From positions 798-22,511 of the forward strand of contig DGQM01000001.1 of assembly GCA_002389765.1 (NCBI GenBank): a DNA stretch of 21,714 nt, given 5' to 3'. The stretch is from Bacteroidetes bacterium UBA4414. GTDB lineage: Bacteria; Bacteroidota; Bacteroidia; Chitinophagales; Chitinophagaceae. A program made the translations under genes and the position numbers. Numbering within the stretch: the stretch's first letter is position 1; each line of letters starts with the position of its first letter. This document shows positions 14,960 to 21,714 of this stretch, piece after piece. The notes beneath the pieces are model-generated. The model saw only the letters and a list, made by a program, of their open reading frames with translations. It did not search any database and was not told the origin of the DNA.

Positions 14960-16192
14960 ATGAAAATGAAGTATTGGAAAAAACTGACAGTTGCAGAACA
15001 GGATGCCCGCATTACAGAGGCCCTCAGCCAGAATATCGACTATAAACAAAAGATATCGCTGGGTGTACCTGCATCCCGTTTGGATACAACCGTTTTCTAC
15101 GAGCAGGCACCTTTTCTGAAAGATGCGCCATTGCTGCGTACCTATGTACAAAACCCCAACCATATTGGCTGTCATACACTGGGCGATTCTGAAGATTTTT
15201 TTAAAGGCACACAAGAACTGGAACGCGAGGTGATAGAACTACTGGCGGTAGATGTACTGAAAGCAAAACCACATACCTGCGATGGTTATGTAGCTGCCGG
15301 TGGTACAGAAGCCAACATACAGGCAGCATGGATATACCGCAACTATTTTGAACAGGAGCACAATGCTTCCTACAACGAAATAGCATTGCTGGGTTCTGAA
15401 GACACGCACTATTCTATCGCCAAAGCATCTAACCTACTGCATCTGAAATGGTATAGTGTATCGGTAGATGATAATACGCGCGAGATAATACCTGCTGAGC
15501 TGGACAAAACACTGGAACAGGCGAAAGCTGAAGGCATCAAATACTTCATCGTTATATCAAACATGGCAACTACTATGTTTGGCAGCGTAGATAATCCTGA
15601 TGTGTATGTAGCGCACCTGCAAAAACACAACCTACCTTTCAAGCTGCACCTGGATGGTGCTTTCGGTGGTTTCATATACCCTACTGCACATCCTGAATCT
15701 ACGGTAAACTTTGCCAACCCGCATGTATCATCTGTTACGTTGGATGCACACAAGATGCTGCAAGCACCTTATGGTACGGGTATCTTCATATCGCGCAAGG
15801 GCTTGATAAACTATGTATATACCAAAGAGGCGCAGTATGTAAACGGTATGGACATCACGCTAAGTGGTAGCCGCTCCGGTGCTAACGCAGTTGCCATCTG
15901 GATGATACTGATGACTTACGGCCCACACGGTTGGTTCGAGAAAATAAACAAGCTATTGTATCGTACAGACTGGTTGTGCAAACAACTGGATGAGCTTGGC
16001 TTCTCTTACTATCGCTATCCGAACATGAATATTGTAACCACACGTGCCAAACACATACCTGCTACCATAGCACACCAGTTTGGTCTGGTACCCGATACCC
16101 ACGATGGCAACCCCAACTGGTACAAAATAGTAGTGATGGACCATGTAGAGGTAGAACATCTTGATGAATTCCTGAACGAAGTAAGAGCATAA
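14960..16192 (+). CDS. Group II PLP-dependent amino-acid decarboxylase
   Basis: The 410-aa enzyme is a fold-type I PLP decarboxylase of the glutamate/aromatic/histidine group. Features are YVAAGGTEANIQAAW (110-124) for cofactor phosphate binding, His150 in SEDTHYS that stacks on PLP, HLDGAFGG with Asp232, and SVTLDAHKMLQAPYGTG with the Schiff-base Lys265. The size fits short archaeal-type tyrosine/aspartate decarboxylases and bacterial histidine decarboxylases better than the longer GadB. The substrate is not evident. Likely products are an amine or beta-alanine. It is the only plus-strand gene, with its own promoter-like box and a strong terminator, so it is an independent unit placed between the polysaccharide locus and the accessory region. 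The ATG at 14960 is chosen; a second ATG two codons on is possible. Confidence 0.9.
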   Translation: MKMKYWKKLTVAEQDARITEALSQNIDYKQKISLGVPASRLDTTVFYEQAPFLKDAPLLRTYVQNPNHIGCHTLGDSEDFFKGTQELEREVIELLAVDVLKAKPHTCDGYVAAGGTEANIQAAWIYRNYFEQEHNASYNEIALLGSEDTHYSIAKASNLLHLKWYSVSVDDNTREIIPAELDKTLEQAKAEGIKYFIVISNMATTMFGSVDNPDVYVAHLQKHNLPFKLHLDGAFGGFIYPTAHPESTVNFANPHVSSVTLDAHKMLQAPYGTGIFISRKGLINYVYTKEAQYVNGMDITLSGSRSGANAVAIWMILMTYGPHGWFEKINKLLYRTDWLCKQLDELGFSYYRYPNMNIVTTRAKHIPATIAHQFGLVPDTHDGNPNWYKIVVMDHVEVEHLDEFLNEVRA

Positions 16193-16225
16193 ATAAAGCC
16201 CCGCGATTGCGGGGCTTTATTTTTA
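16193..16225 (+). terminator. Rho-independent terminator of the decarboxylase gene
   Basis: The stem ATAAAGCCCCGC (16193-16204) pairs perfectly with 16209-16220 across a GATT loop and is followed by TTTTT. It starts directly after the TAA stop. The symmetrical A and T flanks let it work in both directions, which would also block minus-strand transcription from the cassette at 16287-16751. Confidence 0.93.
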
Positions 16226-16286
16226 TAAATTGGCAATTCTATTTTAGTGGCTTAATACGCCTAAATATTACATATACTACTAGCTC

Positions 16287-16430
16287 TCAAATAAAAACTA
16301 AAATTGCATCAGGATAAAACTCACCATTAAAAATCATAACAAGAATTGCAATTAATCCCACAAATAGAATTGAATAAAAGATACTATCCTTACTGCGTAT
16401 TTTTACATACTTAATTATTCTGTCAATCAT
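16287..16430 (-). CDS. Small single-helix membrane protein (47 aa), unrecognised
   Basis: I found this frame by reading the minus strand from the ATG at 16430; it ends at a TGA at 16287. The product has a basic start (MIDRIIKYVKIRSKD), one hydrophobic helix at about residues 18-34 (SILFVGLIAILVMIF) and a short acidic and hydrophobic tail, which fits a small inner-membrane protein. It lies 33 bp after the stop of the DUF6881-like gene and before the bidirectional terminator, so it may be the second gene of that unit. No family is recognised. It is short and AT-rich, so it may be chance; the clear basic-then-hydrophobic pattern is what supports it. Confidence 0.42.
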   Translation of the reverse strand: MIDRIIKYVKIRSKDSIFYSILFVGLIAILVMIFNGEFYPDAILVFI

Positions 16431-16463
16431 ATAATATTATCATTTCAGGCAGAATATATTCAC

Positions 16464-16751
16464 CTATTGAGCTAAAAATCCCGTGTAGTGGAGCCAAAGC
16501 TTATCGAATTCTAAGAAAGGGATTTCAGTAACTACAAACTCTGGTTCTTCCGCAATTTCACTTAATTCCGGCAATGGTTCTAGCCCCAATTCTGTACCAC
16601 CAAAACACTCATCTTTTGATGCATATCCGAAGCTATCATCTTTATACACCTCTATTTTTCTAAGCTCAATTCTGTTTTCATCCAATTCGCTGTAAAAATA
16701 TATGGGGTACTCGCTATTGCTATGAAGCCATTGGACTGCAATATATTTCAT
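16464..16751 (-). CDS. DUF6881-like small protein, possible orphan immunity protein
   Basis: The 95-aa protein begins MKYIAVQWLHSNSEYPIYF and has the pattern of DUF6881-type proteins: a short strand ending in WLH, then SELDENRIELRKIEVY, FGYASKD and GGTELGLEPLPEL, with an acidic C-terminal half. The family resemblance comes from memory of similar sequences and is not checked. Acidic small proteins of this kind often occur beside polymorphic toxins as immunity proteins, and an RHS toxin gene lies 2.5 kb upstream on the same strand, but no toxin gene is directly attached. I chose the ATG at 16751; a TTG at 16754 is also in frame. Just upstream is a frameshifted remnant, and a 47-aa membrane peptide gene follows. 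The gene is clearly richer in A and T than the decarboxylase gene next to it. Confidence 0.68.
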   Translation of the reverse strand: MKYIAVQWLHSNSEYPIYFYSELDENRIELRKIEVYKDDSFGYASKDECFGGTELGLEPLPELSEIAEEPEFVVTEIPFLEFDKLWLHYTGFLAQ

Positions 16752-16757
16752 CAATTA

Positions 16758-16878
16758 CTACTGCTTGTTTTTCATTTCTTGTTGGCATTCCTCACAAATC
16801 TTTACTTTCCGATACAGAAAGTAATTATCTGCAATTTAAGCGGCTTGTCAGTGAAAACGTACCTGTATAGTAACAAAA
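16758..16878 (-). pseudogene. Frameshifted, 5'-truncated remnant ending in a CxxC motif
   Basis: On the minus strand one frame reads YRYVFTDKPLK and then runs out of register at CTTAAATTG. The next frame reads ADNYFLYRKVKICEECQQEM to a TAG at 16760-16758. Adding a single A to the AAA run at about 16835-16838 joins the two into one coherent tail of about 36 residues (PLKIADNYFLYRKV across the join). No ATG start is seen in it. The TAG lies 6 bp before the ATG of the DUF6881-like gene, the place where a toxin or partner gene would end. It may be a decayed upstream partner, or chance; the 5' limit is a guess. Confidence 0.33.
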
Positions 16879-16909
16879 AATGCAAGCCTATTAATAGGCT
16901 TGCATTTTT
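16876..16909 (-). terminator. Rho-independent terminator after the T9SS protein gene
   Basis: AAAAATGCAAGCCTA (16876-16890) pairs perfectly with 16895-16909 around TTAA, giving a 15-bp stem. It begins 17 bp after the TAA at 16926 on the minus strand and is followed there by a T-run (TTTTTTGTTAC). The flanking A and T runs make it potentially bidirectional. Confidence 0.85.
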
Positions 16910-16925
16910 AATAATATCCCTCGCA

Positions 16926-18701
16926 TTAACGATTTAGCATCAACTTCTGTGTATTCACAGCCTTACCATCTAAGAAAGTAGTACAGAGCAATACTTGAGA
17001 ACTTATATTGTTATCAAGTTCAATTTTTGCTGTTCCGCTACTCGAAGCTTTTATTTGCTTACGCAGTATCACTTTGCCAGTCAAATCTGTGAAGACGAAC
17101 TCAACAATTCCTGATGTTTGAGGAATGGCATAAAAAACATTTACCACGCCTGTTGTAGGATTCGGAGACATTCTGATGCTAGCTACATTTTCTACAGCTA
17201 TTGGCTTAATAGCTGTTGTACCAAATTTATTATGCAAATCACTGTCGCCACATTGCAAGATGCTGTTTAACGAAACAAAGTAGAAGCTGTCTGTTAATGG
17301 TTCATCAATAAATATGGAGTCCTGCGGAATTACAAATGGCATACGCCTTGTTAACACTGTATCCAACCTGCTGGTAGTATCGATATCGCAGTTAGATAAA
17401 GAATCTTGCAAACTCGCATTAATGATACCAAAGTATATGTCGTTATTGCCTACATCTGCATTACCCGCCATATATAGGTGACCATTCAGGTTACCAAAAC
17501 TTGCCACATTTCTATCAAGACTTTGAACAGAAATACTATTATTTAGAGCAAACCAAGTAGATGTTGGTATTGATGCTGTTGCAAACGAGCTAACATGCGA
17601 TATAAAATGATGCATTGTTGGTGCCAATGTTGGCTTTTCATAGTCGTAGGTTGAACTTTCCGGAACGTTTGTGATAAACATTTCGTCGTGCGATACGGGT
17701 ATCATACATGATGTATTACTATGCGATGCTGCGGGTGTACCATTGCTTACAACACGTACCTCAGGCAATGCACCATTTGAAGCATTACAACGGAATAGAT
17801 ACTGGCGTTGCCCGGATGTTGCGCCCCAACCATCTGCAACATGAGACGTAACTAATACCTTATTATTCTTGACGAATACTTTTACAGGCCAGTCACTATC
17901 AATTGTATTTACTGATCCGGAATCGCTACCTGTAGTATAGGCAATATCGTAATAGTTTGACCATAAAATTGTACCCAATGGGCCGGAATATGGATTGAAC
18001 TTCATTATAACCTGATCGTAATAGGTAGTACTATTGGGACTACCACTATACATAAGGCCTATTATGTATACATTATTGCTATCTGCCACAACATTCATAA
18101 ACCCATCAGACTGGCCTTTACTCATAGGCATTACTTCAGTATAGGTCTGTGTAAGATTGGGTTGAAATACAGCTAACAATGCATCGCTTGATGCAGGCAT
18201 ATTATTGTGTATACCTACAGCCACCAGGTCGCCATTATCTGTTTCGCAGACACCGTTAAACTCTTCACCTCCCTGATTGTGGTTGATGTTGCGGATAAAA
18301 TTCTGGTTGAGCATATTGCCGTTGATATCGAAACGGTAAATGGCAGCAGTACTATGCTCATATACTTTGCCGCGGTTAGCAACACCTACTACTACAATGT
18401 CTTCATTTTGGGTAATAATCATTTCTCGGAGGAAATCATTACTGTCTGTACCCCATTGTTTTTGCCATAGGATGTTGCCGGTGGGCGATACCCGCATCAT
18501 CAGATTGTCTGCATTGGTTACATCGTTGTTGCTATCAAGATCGTAAATATAACCGGCAATGATGCTTGAACCATCTGCAAGCGCTTTTACAGAACGAGCC
18601 ACTTCGTGCCTTGGGCCACCGATGTAAAAATGTGCCATCTGGGCGTTTGCAGTGTATGCACACATTGCTGCTGCGCACAAGGAAAGGATTTTTTGTTTCA
18701 T
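16926..18701 (-). CDS. Secreted protein with a T9SS type A C-terminal sorting domain
   Basis: The 591-aa protein has a Sec signal peptide (about residues 1-20, MKQKILSLCAAAMCAYTANA, cleaved before Q21) and a C-terminal domain of about 80 residues that starts RMSPNPTTGVVNVFY and ends NTQKLMLNR, the standard Por secretion tail. It should pass the outer membrane by the type IX system and lose the tail there. Between them are repeated WGTDSNDFLREM, DNGDLVAVG and TQNEDIVVVG segments, as in beta-propeller-like or Kelch/NHL-like repeat proteins of Bacteroidota. Its ligand is unknown. A long 330-bp region lies upstream and a strong terminator downstream, so it is a single-gene unit. The T9SS call is firm; the propeller reading is inference. 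Confidence 0.88.
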   Translation of the reverse strand: MKQKILSLCAAAMCAYTANAQMAHFYIGGPRHEVARSVKALADGSSIIAGYIYDLDSNNDVTNADNLMMRVSPTGNILWQKQWGTDSNDFLREMIITQNEDIVVVGVANRGKVYEHSTAAIYRFDINGNMLNQNFIRNINHNQGGEEFNGVCETDNGDLVAVGIHNNMPASSDALLAVFQPNLTQTYTEVMPMSKGQSDGFMNVVADSNNVYIIGLMYSGSPNSTTYYDQVIMKFNPYSGPLGTILWSNYYDIAYTTGSDSGSVNTIDSDWPVKVFVKNNKVLVTSHVADGWGATSGQRQYLFRCNASNGALPEVRVVSNGTPAASHSNTSCMIPVSHDEMFITNVPESSTYDYEKPTLAPTMHHFISHVSSFATASIPTSTWFALNNSISVQSLDRNVASFGNLNGHLYMAGNADVGNNDIYFGIINASLQDSLSNCDIDTTSRLDTVLTRRMPFVIPQDSIFIDEPLTDSFYFVSLNSILQCGDSDLHNKFGTTAIKPIAVENVASIRMSPNPTTGVVNVFYAIPQTSGIVEFVFTDLTGKVILRKQIKASSSGTAKIELDNNISSQVLLCTTFLDGKAVNTQKLMLNR

Positions 18702-19031
18702 TTTTTGGTATTTAAAGGTTAAAAACTATATAAGTCAACTACCAAATGCAAGATTATTACGCATTCGTTTCGTTGTGTCTAGACCTGTTATTTAGTTTAT
18801 GTGGTTATTAATTTAGGTCAGCCTAAATATGCACACAGCTTAAGTATCGTTGATAGACCTCTTACTTCAGAAATTGTTGCAGTTTGTCGCAATTTATATG
18901 GAATTCTTTCTGCGACAAATTTCATGAGAATGCTTCTATTTTAAGAAATTTTATAACATGAAGAATGTAACAAAGACACTGAGAGGTTAATTGTTAACGG
19001 ATGATTTGAGATGCATATTCTATATAACTAA
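18702..19031. other. 330-bp intergenic region without a gene
   Basis: No frame of more than about 20 codons here looks coding. The region separates the RHS/membrane-protein unit from the T9SS protein gene. It holds a 9-bp inverted repeat with 19-bp spacing at 18883-18919, a 7-bp hairpin at 18811-18828 (ATTTAGG-TCAG-CCTAAAT) and a small GTTAA-TTG-TTAAC palindrome at 18986-18998. The best -7 match before the T9SS gene is TGCATTTG on the minus strand at 18743-18750, one mismatch from TAnnTTTG. Confidence 0.6.
18883..18919. repeat. 9-bp perfect inverted repeat, spacing 19 bp
   Basis: TTTGTCGCA at 18883-18891 is matched by TGCGACAAA at 18911-18919. The centre-to-centre distance is 28 bp, close to a multiple of the helix turn, so it may be a dimeric or tetrameric regulator site; as RNA it would be a weak stem with a 19-nt loop. 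It stands about 180 bp upstream of the T9SS protein gene. Confidence 0.5.
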
Positions 19032-19295
19032 TCATATTGTTTCATTTTTGTAAAGTCTATGATATACTTTTCTACCCACCCAAAAAAATATAGCATTAAA
19101 GAATGCTGATATAAGACTCATGAAAGGTAGATACACAAAAGGCAATAATAATGACACCCAACCATAATGAGGTTTGTTATTAATAGTAATTGGTAAGTAA
19201 CCTCCAATGTTTAATAACATAAATGGAATAATTATTAATAACCCCAAGAAAAAATACCCAAAAAATAAGATTATAAAACACTTTTTAAAAGTCAT
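19032..19295 (-). CDS. Small two-helix membrane protein, candidate immunity protein of the RHS toxin
   Basis: The 87-aa protein has one hydrophobic helix at about residues 6-32 (CFIILFFGYFFLGLLIIIPF), a short loop with polar residues (TINNKPHYGW) and a second long hydrophobic stretch at about 46-73, then a basic tail (GRKVYHRLYKN). It should lie in the inner membrane. No family is recognised. It starts 22 bp after the stop of the RHS gene on the same strand, which is the standard place for the immunity gene of a polymorphic toxin. A membrane immunity protein would fit a toxin that acts on the membrane. The gene is very AT-rich, like many immunity genes. Function is inference from position. 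Confidence 0.6.
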   Translation of the reverse strand: MTFKKCFIILFFGYFFLGLLIIIPFMLLNIGGYLPITINNKPHYGWVSLLLPFVYLPFMSLISAFFNAIFFWVGRKVYHRLYKNETI

Positions 19296-19317
19296 ATTAT
19301 ATATATTTAATTAAAAA

Positions 19318-21714
19318 CTATTCACTTGGTGGAGTAAATGAACCCTTACTTAACTCGCCAGGTATAACGGTTCCACTTCGTTGAGGGGAGTTTCCTCTAT
19401 TAAATAGGTTATTAAAATACTTTATTGCAGAATGTGCACCATAATTTGCAGCTTTACCTACAAATCTCACCAAATTAACTACATTAACTCCAACTTTAAA
19501 TTTAGCACCAAACACTCCACTTCCGAAAGAAACGTTACCTGAATTATCAGCTGAAAAACCCTCCTTAGAAGCTTTGATACTATAATCTCCCTCAAATATA
19601 TTCGAACTACCTTTATATGCCCCGGTATTCAGATCTAAGCTAGCTTTGGCATCTGCGATGTGACCATCAGCTGTTGCTTTAGCGTCCTTCCATCCTAACG
19701 TCATCTCTACATTACCTATAGTTGCATCAACATTTGCTTGTGTTGTTTGTCCATTACTCTTGAGGCTAACTGTACCATCTGCTAAGCTTGCTTCAATTTT
19801 AGCTTTCAAGGGTCCGAGCTCAGCATCTACTTCAGTCTTTACTCCACTTTTACTTTTACTAAAACTAGCACTAAATATTTTAGCCGCCAAAGCATCAAGT
19901 TCTTTTCTCTCTTGACTTAATTGATCGTCAGTAATCATTTTTAAAAGAGGTTGTGAACTAAATTCAACCAATCCTGGCTCGAGACCATCAATATCAATAA
20001 ACTTTATGGGACTATTCCCTGCAAACTGAAAGGGAGTTAACATTGGAAAACTCTTCGTTAATGGATCTACACTCCAAAACCTTCCTAATCTAGGGTCATA
20101 TTCCCTTGCTTTATACTCGTAGTGTACCTCATACTTACCAAGGTCTGCATTTACGCTTTTGTACATATCTTTTTCAGCAAGCCTACCGTTAAAACCATAA
20201 TTGTTGCTATCGCCCTCTATCAGCCTGCCCGGCATCTTCATACCAAATGGGTAGTAGTCTGTTATGTCTGCCAGGTTGGGCTGCCAGTAATCATATACCA
20301 AATCGGCACTATTAGCTTTGTGGCCGCTCTTACGGTCTTGTACGGCTGCCAGCACGTTGCCCAAGTGGTCTGTCATATGGTACCAGCGGTTGCCTATACG
20401 GCGCTGCATCCTCATGCTATCTGTATAGCCATTGCCCCATGGTGTGGTTTCGCCCGGGGTTATCAGGTCTTCATATTGCTTACTATACCATGGCATTGGT
20501 GTGTTTAGCCTGGTATATGGTACAGTACCTACCAAGTCATAAGTACTCAGCAGGCTATCTTGCGCCAACGGGTAGTATTGTATGCCCAACTTGCTGCTAC
20601 CATATATATGGTGCTCTGCCAGTATTAGCGTATCGGCCGTAGAACCTGTGTACCAGTTTACATTGGTAAGAGAGCCCATTACCGGGTGTGCCTTCATCCA
20701 TTTTACATAAGATATTGCATTAAGCCCCTTGGTGTAGGCAATAGCCATATCTATAACTGCTGCAGGGTTTGTACCATTTGTGAGCAGGTCGTCAAAGGTT
20801 GCGTGCTTATCATAGTTAAACATTATACGCAAGCGTTCATACGGTGTGGTATTTGCATTCAGCCATGATGTACCTTTTAGACCCCAATGTGGTGCCCCAG
20901 AGGGATCAAGGAAATTGAAGATATGAGTTGTATTACCGTAATTATACAATGCATCTGCAAAAAAGCTTTCAAAAGTAGATTGTGTTGTACTAGTTGTATT
21001 ACGAAGATTGCTGGAATTAAATATGGTACCGGCATCAACAACAGCGTTGTAAAAACTCTCCTTATTAGGCGACGGAGCATTGTTTACTTCTGTCATCATC
21101 TGTGACGCAATGTCACCTGCTGTAAGGCTAGAACCTAATAATGTAGAAGCATTAGTAGAATAACTCATCGGAGTGTGTGACAATGTATTATTAAGCCAAA
21201 CCATATTGGCTGTTGGTATGTGTTCGTCAAAAAGCTCCACGAGCTTTTGTGCTTCGGAAGGGTATGCTAATACTAATAGAAATAAAGACTCAGCTGCAGA
21301 ACCAACACCAATTAATGATTCTGAATATATCTGGTGTCTTCCCGGAGGAATAGATTTATCATACGTAAGCAAATCATCCAAATATGCATTTGTACCGTAC
21401 ATCAATCTGTTATATATGTCTGCACCATTTTGAACATAAAATTTAAGATCAGTTCTCAGATACCCAGATACCCAGGTAGGCTCCTTAGCCAAAGCGTATG
21501 TCACAAACCTATGTGCAAAGTCTCCATATGGAAACACTTTACTCTCTAAGAATGGATAGAAACTGGTATGTGAATGTAAGCCTGCATTTGCCATCGTAAT
21601 TAAAGACAATGCAACTACAGTGCTTCGTTTGTTGTAAGTAGCAAGGGTATTACCATTTGCATCATTTACATAGTACTCACCAACAAAAGAAACCAAGCCG
21701 GTATCTATATAGTT
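19318..21714 (-). CDS. RHS/YD-repeat polymorphic toxin, C-terminal 798 aa (5' end outside the window)
   Basis: The reading frame enters at the right edge with NYIDTGLVSFVGEYYVNDAN and ends at a TAG at 19318; residue 1 below is the codon at 21714. Residues 1-29 are an RHS segment. Residues 30-358 do not resemble YD repeats and look mostly helical. RHS sequence returns with LILAEHHIYGSSKLG (about 363-377), DHLGNVLAAVQDRK and the RHS-associated core YEYKAREYDPRLGRFWSVDP (about 533-552), ending at FIDIDGLEP near 578. Residues 581-798 are a distinct C-terminal domain: a helical linker, then alternating short strands rich in A, G, S and K (for example GNVSFGSGVFGAKFKVGVNV) and a last amphipathic segment. 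In this family the core forms a shell holding a C-terminal toxin. Export route and toxin activity are unknown. Confidence 0.9.
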   Translation of the reverse strand, partial: NYIDTGLVSFVGEYYVNDANGNTLATYNKRSTVVALSLITMANAGLHSHTSFYPFLESKVFPYGDFAHRFVTYALAKEPTWVSGYLRTDLKFYVQNGADIYNRLMYGTNAYLDDLLTYDKSIPPGRHQIYSESLIGVGSAAESLFLLVLAYPSEAQKLVELFDEHIPTANMVWLNNTLSHTPMSYSTNASTLLGSSLTAGDIASQMMTEVNNAPSPNKESFYNAVVDAGTIFNSSNLRNTTSTTQSTFESFFADALYNYGNTTHIFNFLDPSGAPHWGLKGTSWLNANTTPYERLRIMFNYDKHATFDDLLTNGTNPAAVIDMAIAYTKGLNAISYVKWMKAHPVMGSLTNVNWYTGSTADTLILAEHHIYGSSKLGIQYYPLAQDSLLSTYDLVGTVPYTRLNTPMPWYSKQYEDLITPGETTPWGNGYTDSMRMQRRIGNRWYHMTDHLGNVLAAVQDRKSGHKANSADLVYDYWQPNLADITDYYPFGMKMPGRLIEGDSNNYGFNGRLAEKDMYKSVNADLGKYEVHYEYKAREYDPRLGRFWSVDPLTKSFPMLTPFQFAGNSPIKFIDIDGLEPGLVEFSSQPLLKMITDDQLSQERKELDALAAKIFSASFSKSKSGVKTEVDAELGPLKAKIEASLADGTVSLKSNGQTTQANVDATIGNVEMTLGWKDAKATADGHIADAKASLDLNTGAYKGSSNIFEGDYSIKASKEGFSADNSGNVSFGSGVFGAKFKVGVNVVNLVRFVGKAANYGAHSAIKYFNNLFNRGNSPQRSGTVIPGELSKGSFTPPSE

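Noticed and set aside
14855..15214. In-frame upstream extension of the CPBP protease gene (another 120 residues)
   Set aside because: It overlaps the start of the well-supported divergent decarboxylase gene and the promoter region, has no family features, and the ATG at 14854 begins with the expected membrane helix.
16722..16937. Plus-strand open frame of 71 codons over the terminator of the T9SS protein gene
   Set aside because: It runs through a perfect terminator hairpin and the ends of two minus-strand genes; no protein features.
18811..18828. Small hairpin ATTTAGG-TCAG-CCTAAAT as a terminator of the 87-aa gene
   Set aside because: It is about 200 bp after that gene's stop, has a weak AT-rich stem and no following T-run on the minus strand.

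Overview
The window looks like chromosome of a Bacteroidota bacterium, probably near Chitinophagaceae or Sphingobacteriia. The evidence is a secreted protein with a type IX secretion C-terminal sorting domain, an RHS protein with the Bacteroidota form of the core, promoter boxes of the TAnnTTTG type, a near absence of Shine-Dalgarno sequences, and a NusG paralogue at the head of a polysaccharide operon. The species assignment is inference. I see no rRNA, tRNA, CRISPR array or insertion sequence.

Bases 1-14854 are a surface-polysaccharide (O-antigen, capsule or glycan) locus, all on the minus strand; read in transcription order it runs from high to low coordinates. A CPBP membrane protease (14854-14060) is followed by a CpsB/YwqE-type PHP tyrosine phosphatase (14021-13242). 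Next come an SDR epimerase and a LegC-like aminotransferase that overlap by 8 bp (13112-11000), then a CBS-domain sugar-1-phosphate nucleotidyltransferase of the PtmE type (10771-9713). The last and longest unit (9544 to beyond base 1) is tightly packed: winged-helix regulator with a degenerate nucleotidyltransferase domain, NusG/UpxY-like antiterminator, SDR, DegT aminotransferase, AsnB-like amidotransferase, left-handed beta-helix acetyltransferase, WbpG/PseA-like N-acetyl sugar amidotransferase, HisH-like glutaminase, GT-B glycosyltransferase and the N-terminal part of a Wzc/Wzz chain-length protein. Together these suggest synthesis of amino sugars or nonulosonic acids carrying N-acyl, amide or acetamidino groups, followed by assembly and export under Wzc/CpsB phosphorylation control. 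The final sugar cannot be read from this window.

Bases 14960-16192 hold the only plus-strand gene, a group II PLP-dependent amino-acid decarboxylase with its own promoter-like box and a strong terminator.

Bases 16287-21714 return to the minus strand and are accessory in character. From the right edge there is the C-terminal 798 residues of an RHS/YD-repeat polymorphic toxin with a large non-YD insertion and a distinct C-terminal domain, a small two-helix membrane protein in the immunity-gene position, a 330-bp intergenic region with a 9-bp inverted repeat, a T9SS-exported protein with a terminator, a frameshifted remnant ending in a CxxC motif, and an AT-rich two-gene cassette (a DUF6881-like 95-aa protein and a 47-aa membrane peptide) that resembles an orphan immunity cassette.
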